Origin: Nonomuraea sp. MG754425
GTDB lineage: Bacteria; Actinomycetota; Actinomycetes; Streptosporangiales; Streptosporangiaceae
Assembly: GCF_021699195.1 (NCBI RefSeq)
Contig: NZ_SSXE01000094.1
Coordinates: 1-36,486, forward strand
Length of the DNA stretch: 36,486 bases
Reading direction: 5' to 3'
Shown here: positions 32,006 through 36,486 of the stretch, piece after piece
Layout of the letters: each line of letters opens with the position of its first letter
Position numbering within the stretch: position 1 is the stretch's first letter
Notes under the pieces: generated by a model
The model's database searches: none
What the model was told of the DNA's origin: nothing
The model's input: only the letters and a program-made list of their open reading frames with translations
Made by a program: the position numbers and the translations under genes

Positions 32006-33151
32006 TCAGCCGTCGCCCTCCCAGTCCAACTCCTCTGGAGCCTCCAGCATCGTCTTGATGGCGCGCAGGAAGCGCACCGCGTCGCCGCCGTTGACCAGGC
32101 GATGGTCGTAGGTGAGGCCGAGGTTGCAGATCTTGCGCGGCGCCACTGCGCCCTCGTCGTCGAGCGCGAGTTCCTGGCAGATGCCGGCGAGTCCCACCAC
32201 GCAGACGTGGCCGGGGTGGACGAGCGGTCCCGCCAGGACGACATCGGGATCGTTGTGGAGGGCCAGCACGATGTTGGCATCGGAGAGTTCACCCGGGCCG
32301 AAACCACGGTCCTGCACGGCGCGGGTGCGGTAGTCCAGCAGGATCTCGCTGATCCGCGTGATGCCGAGCTGTCCCACCTCACGCACCACCGGAACGAACA
32401 GGCCGTTGCCCACGTCGATGGTCAGGCCGACGTGAGCGCCCGTGGCGGGCCGTACCGTGTTGTCGCCGAGGGGGGTGACGAAGAACAGCGGGAACTGCGC
32501 GGGCAGCCAGCCGATCGCCTTCACCACCAGCTCGGGCAGGCCGATCAGTCTGCGCGTCCGATGGGCCAGCCGGCCCGCGCAAGCCAAGGCCCGGTCGACG
32601 TTCACCTTGACAGCGACGAAGCCGGGTGGGATCGTCCGGTGCGACTCGCTGACGACCTCGGCCACCGCCCGCTGGTTGCGCGGCAGTTCGCGCCGCTCGA
32701 CCTCGGGTTCCGGCTCGGCCGTTCGCACGACTCGCGCCACGTCCGCCCGTTTGATCACCCGTTTGCCCAGGTTCCGCAGCCGCTCGGCGGAGACGCCATG
32801 CGCATCCGCCAGTAGGCGAGCCGAGTTGGTCAGGACCGGACCTTCCACCGAGCCGTCGCCGTCCTCGTCATCGCCCCCGTCGCCGTCGCGCCGGGCGCGG
32901 AACTTCTCGTAGGGAGTCGGTCCCGGGAACAGCAGGGCCAGGACGTCATTATGACGGCACTCCGACCGCGCCGGGCGCACGTGATGCAGGATGCCGTCCC
33001 GCTCTGCGGTCACCTCCGTCGCCGTCTTCGACGTCTCGACCACGGCGATCGGCTCGCCGTGCCTGACCCACTGGCCCTCCGCGCACAGCCATTCGACGAG
33101 GAGGTACGTCTCGTCGTTCGCGTTCAACCTCGGGACCGCTACCTCATGCAT
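32006..33151 (-). CDS. 2-oxoacid dehydrogenase E2 (lipoyl acyltransferase)
   Basis: 381 aa. Domains in order: lipoyl domain with the lipoyl lysine in VVETSKTATEV (K42); an acidic Gly/Asp linker (about 88-103); peripheral subunit-binding domain (about 105-142, NSARLLADAHGVSAERLRNLG); catalytic CAT-like domain from about 155. The active-site motif near the end is YDHRLVNGGDA (H350, N354), where E2 enzymes normally have HRxxDG; the aspartate is replaced by asparagine. E2 accepts the acyl group from E1 on lipoamide and passes it on, usually to CoA. ATG 33151 has GGAG about 10 bases upstream and overlaps the E1beta end by 8 bases. Last gene of the E1/E2 operon; no E3 gene is present. Confidence 0.88.
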   Translation of the reverse strand: MHEVAVPRLNANDETYLLVEWLCAEGQWVRHGEPIAVVETSKTATEVTAERDGILHHVRPARSECRHNDVLALLFPGPTPYEKFRARRDGDGGDDEDGDGSVEGPVLTNSARLLADAHGVSAERLRNLGKRVIKRADVARVVRTAEPEPEVERRELPRNQRAVAEVVSESHRTIPPGFVAVKVNVDRALACAGRLAHRTRRLIGLPELVVKAIGWLPAQFPLFFVTPLGDNTVRPATGAHVGLTIDVGNGLFVPVVREVGQLGITRISEILLDYRTRAVQDRGFGPGELSDANIVLALHNDPDVVLAGPLVHPGHVCVVGLAGICQELALDDEGAVAPRKICNLGLTYDHRLVNGGDAVRFLRAIKTMLEAPEELDWEGDG

Positions 33152-34160
33152 TCGCGAGGGACTCCTTCACGGCGCGGCGAATCGTGCTGTCTTGCACCAG
33201 CACGCTGCGTTCGAGATGCGCGGCGGCCGGTATGACGCTGTCGCGCGCGTGCACCAGCCGGACGGGGCGGCCGAGTCGCCCCCATAGCAGGCCGTGGATG
33301 GCGTGGGCCAGGTCGGCGCCCCAGGTGCCGCCCGCTGTGCTGTCCTCCACCACGCAGATCAGCCGGGACTGACGCAGCAGGGGAAGAACCGGCTCGAAAT
33401 CGAAGGGATAGAGCTTGGCCGGCACCAGGATCTGACAGGTGAGTTCATCCTCGATCAGCATCGACCGCGCCGCGGAGACGGCGCGATGGACGAGCCCGCC
33501 CGGGCAGATCAGGACGCAGTCGGGGTCGTCGCCGTCATCGGCCCAGACGCGGGCGACGGTCCCGCGGGCGTCCAGGTGGTCGAACGAGAACAGGTCGTCG
33601 ACGACGCCGTTCAGGTACATGCGGGAGGTGTACAGCACTTTGTCCTCGAAGAACAAGCAGGGCCCGCCCGAGGCGATCATCTCGTGGAACGTGGCCAGGC
33701 TGTCCCGGAAGGGCGACAGCTCGTACAAGGACAGCCCCGGTACTCCCATGAAATGCTTCTGCAGGCTTTGGCTGTGTGTCGGCCCGTAACCGCGCCGGCC
33801 TCCCGTCGGGCAGCGGACGATCAGGCGGATGGGAACCCACTGGCCGTACATGGTGACCGACTTGCTGGCGAAGTTGACGATCTGGTCGAAGGCCAGCGTG
33901 ACGAAGTCGCTGAACATGACCTCGACGATGGCCTTGTTCCCGGCCAGTGCGAGTCCGCCGGCCACGCCGACGACGGCGCTCTCGCTGATGGGCGTGCTGA
34001 GGACCTGGCCGGGATACCGGCTGGACAGCCCTTTGGTCGCCTTGAACGCCCCCCCGTACGGATCTGCTAGGTCCTCGCCCAGTAGGTAGGTATTCGGGTC
34101 GGCGTCCAGCAGGCCGCCCAGAGCCCGGTTGAGGTTCTCAACCACACGTTCAGAACGCAT
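33144..34160 (-). CDS. 2-oxoacid dehydrogenase E1 beta subunit
   Basis: 338 aa. Beta subunit of the heterotetrameric ThDP-dependent E1 enzyme (pyruvate, acetoin or branched-chain type). Typical sequence: LLGEDLADPYGGAFKATKGL, STPISESAVVGVAGGLALAG, EVMFSDFVTLAFDQIVNFASK and CPTGGRRGYGPTHSQSLQKHF. The C-terminal transketolase-like domain follows (ILVPAKLYPFD, then VEDSTAGGTWGADLAH). ATG 34160 has GGGGA 5-6 bases upstream. The start overlaps the E1alpha end by 11 bases, and the stop overlaps the E2 start by 8. Its substrate cannot be told from motifs alone. Confidence 0.88.
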   Translation of the reverse strand: MRSERVVENLNRALGGLLDADPNTYLLGEDLADPYGGAFKATKGLSSRYPGQVLSTPISESAVVGVAGGLALAGNKAIVEVMFSDFVTLAFDQIVNFASKSVTMYGQWVPIRLIVRCPTGGRRGYGPTHSQSLQKHFMGVPGLSLYELSPFRDSLATFHEMIASGGPCLFFEDKVLYTSRMYLNGVVDDLFSFDHLDARGTVARVWADDGDDPDCVLICPGGLVHRAVSAARSMLIEDELTCQILVPAKLYPFDFEPVLPLLRQSRLICVVEDSTAGGTWGADLAHAIHGLLWGRLGRPVRLVHARDSVIPAAAHLERSVLVQDSTIRRAVKESLANA

Positions 34161-35133
34161 TGGATCCCCCAGAGAGCGGCCTGGCGGCCACCGCGTCGGC
34201 CACTGCCGCCACCCGGGTCCGTTGACGGCGGTCGACCGCGCCGAACCGTTCCGGCATCGCCTGCCGGAAGCGCACGTACCAGTCGTGATCCGCCGCCCGA
34301 CGCAGGGCGACCCGGTCACGGGTGTCGTCGCCCTTGCTGTGCGGGCCGACGCGATAGGTGTCGAATTCGACGATCAACGGCATCGGGGTTTCGCGCACCT
34401 TCCGTACCAGAGGGCCGAGCTCCGCGCGGATGACGTCCGGGAGGATCGAGTCGCAGAAGTGGTAGCCGATATCGAAGGCGGCCGCCCGGTCGGCGATAGT
34501 GCCGGCCATGTGCGCGGACACCTCCGTAGACTGTGCGATCTTGTTGTTCTCCACGACGACGAGCAGAGGCAGGCTCCAGAGCCTGGCGATGTTGAGCGTC
34601 TCGTAGACCACTCCCTGCCCCCACGTGCCGTCCCCTATGTGGACGAGGGCCACCTCGCCGGGAGACCTCCGCTTCAGGTGCAGTGCGACCCCCGCGGCTA
34701 CCGGAAGGCTCTCCCCCTGCACCCCGGTGGACAGGAACCGGTCTCGCAGGATGTGCTGGCTGCCCCCCACACCGCCGCAGACCGCGCCCGAGCGGCCCAT
34801 GATCTCCGCGAGCAGGCCGTCCGGATCGTCGAACCGGGCCAGGTAGTGGCCGTGCCCCCGATGGTTGCTGAAGACGTGGTCGCCCGCCTTCAGCAGGGCA
34901 CCCAGCGCCACTGGAATATATTCCTGCCCTAGGCATGTGTGCGTGGTCCCGTGCAATCTCCCCTGCTCAAACAGCTCCAGCAATTTGTTCTCGAAATGAC
35001 GGATCAGTAAGAGCCGCTCCAGGTCATGTTCGCTCACCGAGAACGCCCGCGCTGGCGAGCATCCGGCGCCACGAAACGCCCGGCGCGATTCGAATGTCCG
35101 GGCAACGCCCGCCTCCGGCTCGACAGCGCCCAT
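34150..35133 (-). CDS. 2-oxoacid dehydrogenase E1 alpha subunit
   Basis: 327 aa. The ThDP-binding motif runs from GDGTWGQGVVYE (GDG 167-169) to VVENN (NN 196-197). The N-terminal part has LLLIRHFENKLLELFEQGRLHGTTHTCLGQE, and HRGHGHYLA lies near 91-99. It decarboxylates a 2-oxoacid (or takes a two-carbon unit from a ketose, as shown for NapB/NapD of naphthyridinomycin) and forms acyl-lipoamide on E2. The start is uncertain: ATG 35133 has no clear ribosome site, and the first 30 residues look non-conserved, so GTG 35037 (VSEHDLERLL) is possible. First gene of the E1alpha-E1beta-E2 operon, divergent from the second thioesterase-like gene. Confidence 0.87.
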   Translation of the reverse strand: MGAVEPEAGVARTFESRRAFRGAGCSPARAFSVSEHDLERLLLIRHFENKLLELFEQGRLHGTTHTCLGQEYIPVALGALLKAGDHVFSNHRGHGHYLARFDDPDGLLAEIMGRSGAVCGGVGGSQHILRDRFLSTGVQGESLPVAAGVALHLKRRSPGEVALVHIGDGTWGQGVVYETLNIARLWSLPLLVVVENNKIAQSTEVSAHMAGTIADRAAAFDIGYHFCDSILPDVIRAELGPLVRKVRETPMPLIVEFDTYRVGPHSKGDDTRDRVALRRAADHDWYVRFRQAMPERFGAVDRRQRTRVAAVADAVAARPLSGGSNAF

Positions 35134-35249
35134 GGCACGGACGTTACGTGACCTCAGCTCCGGTGCCGAGTCACCGAAAATGGCCACATGGCACCCTGAC
35201 TGGAATATGTCATGCTCCCCTATGGACCGAGGCCGGCGATGCGAAAGGA
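35134..35249. promoter_or_regulatory. Divergent intergenic region, E1/E2 operon and NRPS operon
   Basis: 116 bp between outward-facing genes, expected to hold promoters for both operons. It includes the palindrome ACGTTACGT (35140s) and an A/T-richer stretch GGAATATGTCATG (about 35202-35214) that could carry a -10 box. No box could be assigned with confidence. Confidence 0.35.
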
Positions 35250-35999
35250 ATGGAATTGGGGTCCCGTGATTGGTTTTTCCCGCTGGTCGCCCATAAAGCT
35301 CCGGTACGGGTCTTCTCCTTTCCACAGGCCGGAGCGGGTTGCGCCAAACTGGTCGACTTCGCGAAGGCCGCGGCTCCGGACGTGACGGTGTGGGGAGCGA
35401 ACCTGCCGGGTCGCCAGGCGCGTCTGGAAGAAGAGGCGCCCCGTAACCTCGACACGCTCATCGACACCATGGCCGACGAAATCGTCGCGTTGATCGAGGG
35501 CCGATACGCGCTCTTCGGCTACTGCGGGGGCGCCCTGCTCGCCTTCCTCGTGGCCAGAGCGCTGCGGCAGCGCGGAACGGAACCTCCGGCATCCTTGATC
35601 GTGGCCTCCTTCGAAGCCCCGGACATCGGCCGGCGGCCGCCCGACGTCTGTAACCTTCCCGCTTCCCGTATGTGGGCGCGGCTGGTGGAAGAAGAGGTGG
35701 TCCCCGCCGAGACGGCCGTCGACGAGCGCCTGCGCCGCATCAGCGAGTCCGCGCTACGGGCCGACCTTCTACTGCTCACGCGGTACGAGCATCGCCCGGC
35801 GCCGCCCCTGCCCTGCCCGGTGACCGTGTGCTTCGGAAAGGACGATCCCACCCCCCGGGGCGCATGGCTGGGGTGGCGGCGGCAGTCGGCCCGGCCCGTC
35901 CGGCTGCACCCCGTCACGGGGCGTCATTTCCTGCTCGACGAGGCCGGCGCTGAGCTCGCCGCAGCGGTCGTGGCAGCCGTGGCGGATGCGGACGGATGA
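35250..35999 (+). CDS. Second type II thioesterase-like hydrolase or acyltransferase with Cys nucleophile
   Basis: 249 aa, paralogous to the protein at 27263-28093: RVFSFPQAGAGCAKL, VWGANLPGRQAR, nucleophile elbow GYCGG (C92), acid in FGKDDPTPR (D198/D199) and VTGRHFLLD (H226). As in the paralogue, serine is replaced by cysteine. It lies directly before the NRPS and overlaps its start (ATGA), which is the classic place for a partner thioesterase. Start: ATG 35250 has AAAGGA almost touching it; TTG 35256 would have proper spacing to the same site. Function may be release of misloaded units or transfer of a starter acyl group onto a carrier domain. Confidence 0.83.
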   Translation: MELGSRDWFFPLVAHKAPVRVFSFPQAGAGCAKLVDFAKAAAPDVTVWGANLPGRQARLEEEAPRNLDTLIDTMADEIVALIEGRYALFGYCGGALLAFLVARALRQRGTEPPASLIVASFEAPDIGRRPPDVCNLPASRMWARLVEEEVVPAETAVDERLRRISESALRADLLLLTRYEHRPAPPLPCPVTVCFGKDDPTPRGAWLGWRRQSARPVRLHPVTGRHFLLDEAGAELAAAVVAAVADADG

Positions 36000-36486
36000 T
36001 GATGAACGACGCCGGCCCCGCCTCTCAGCGCCTGTCCCCGGGAGAGGCGGCCCTATGGCTCCTGCAGCAGGTCGCACCCGGACAGGGCATCGCCAATCTG
36101 GGGATGCGCATCCAACTGCCCGCGCCGGTGCGGTGGTGGCCGCTCCACGAGACGATGTCATGGATCATGGCCAGGCACACCGCGCTGCGCAGTTGCTTCC
36201 CCGCGTGGGAAGGGCTTCCCACCCGGGTGGTGCGGCCGCTGGAGGAGATCGACTTCGCGATCGACGTGCTCGACGCTGGGCCGGACGACCTCGATGAGGC
36301 GTTGCGCGAATACGCGGCCCGCCCGTTCGACCTCGGCCGCGCGCCGCTGCTGCGGCTGGGCCTGTCGCAGGGCGAGTCTCGCCCGCCGGTTCTCTGCCTG
36401 GTCCTGCATCACCTGATCTGTGATGGAGCCGGTCTCGGCGTGCTGTTCTCGGAGATCGAGCAGGGCTACGCCGCCTTCTCCCGTAC
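35996..36486 (+). CDS. Nonribosomal peptide synthetase, N-terminal condensation domain (partial)
   Basis: The frame starts at ATG 35996 (or 35999, 36002; three ATGs in a row) and is open to the window end, about 163 codons. Condensation-domain motifs appear in order: LSPGEAALWLLQQ (C1), RHTALRSCF (C2), a PFDLGRAPLLRLGL block and the catalytic LHHLICDG (HHxxxDG, intact). A condensation domain at the very start of an NRPS either accepts an acyl starter or an intermediate from another protein. The E1/E2 genes and Cys-type thioesterases nearby would fit an acyl starter, but this is inference. The ATG overlaps the preceding stop by four bases. Confidence 0.88.
   Translation, partial: MMMNDAGPASQRLSPGEAALWLLQQVAPGQGIANLGMRIQLPAPVRWWPLHETMSWIMARHTALRSCFPAWEGLPTRVVRPLEEIDFAIDVLDAGPDDLDEALREYAARPFDLGRAPLLRLGLSQGESRPPVLCLVLHHLICDGAGLGVLFSEIEQGYAAFSR

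Noticed and set aside
32006..35133. Housekeeping pyruvate or branched-chain dehydrogenase operon
   Set aside because: Its position inside an NRPS cluster, lack of E3 and altered E2 active site favour a pathway role, although primary metabolism cannot be fully excluded.
1..36486. CRISPR array
   Set aside because: No regularly spaced short repeats were found by eye.

Overview
The window is high-GC DNA with dense, overlapping GC-rich genes, GTG starts and ATGA/GTGA gene overlaps, as expected of an actinomycete (Actinomycetota). The right-hand biosynthetic genes would suit a filamentous, antibiotic-producing genus. The genus itself cannot be read from the sequence.

Left part (1-22.2 kb): a tandem array of integrated elements at a tRNA-Lys(TTT) 3' end. 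Two perfect 48-bp direct repeats (393-440 and 19629-19676) correspond, on the minus strand, to the anticodon loop through CCA of a tRNA-Lys gene and act as attachment sites. Each repeat is preceded by the end of a tyrosine integrase on the plus strand: a degraded one before the first repeat and an intact one (18231-19523) before the second. A third integrase remnant lies at about 22.02-22.19 kb. Element 1 (393-19676) is a defence/DNA-processing island. It has a six-gene minus-strand operon sbcD-sbcC-jetA-jetB-jetC-jetD (12834 to 671), which joins an Mre11/Rad50-type nuclease to a Wadjet (JetABCD) SMC plasmid/phage defence complex. Divergent from it is a four-gene plus-strand operon (12971-17824): an unknown protein, a Cas4/RecB-like Fe-S nuclease, a protein with a possible beta-barrel, and an SF1 helicase. 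The last three resemble a Dna2 enzyme split over three genes. The two operons share a 136-bp divergent control region with repeated ACTCT boxes and a likely leaderless promoter. Element 2 (from 19629) carries a lone Mrr-like restriction endonuclease of lower GC and the broken integrase.

Middle (22.2-25.0 kb): two transposases, an IS3/IS481-type rve transposase and an IS1380-family transposase, lie end to end and separate the island array from the right-hand genes.

Right part (25.0-36.5 kb): the start of a nonribosomal peptide biosynthetic cluster. It has a minus-strand operon (acyltransferase/thioesterase-like hydrolase, Gfo/Idh/MocA oxidoreductase, SAM methyltransferase), a plus-strand pair of ABC exporters, a minus-strand operon for 2-oxoacid dehydrogenase E1alpha, E1beta and E2 without E3, and a plus-strand second thioesterase-like hydrolase overlapping the start of an NRPS whose condensation domain runs off the window. 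Both thioesterase-like proteins have cysteine in place of the catalytic serine, and the E2 has an HRxxNG instead of HRxxDG active site. These hints suggest that an acyl unit made by the E1/E2 complex is passed by thioester exchange onto the NRPS.

The most interesting candidate for an undescribed system is the whole 671-17824 block: Wadjet plus SbcCD plus a split Dna2-like nuclease-helicase, controlled from one divergent promoter and carried on one tRNA-targeted element.
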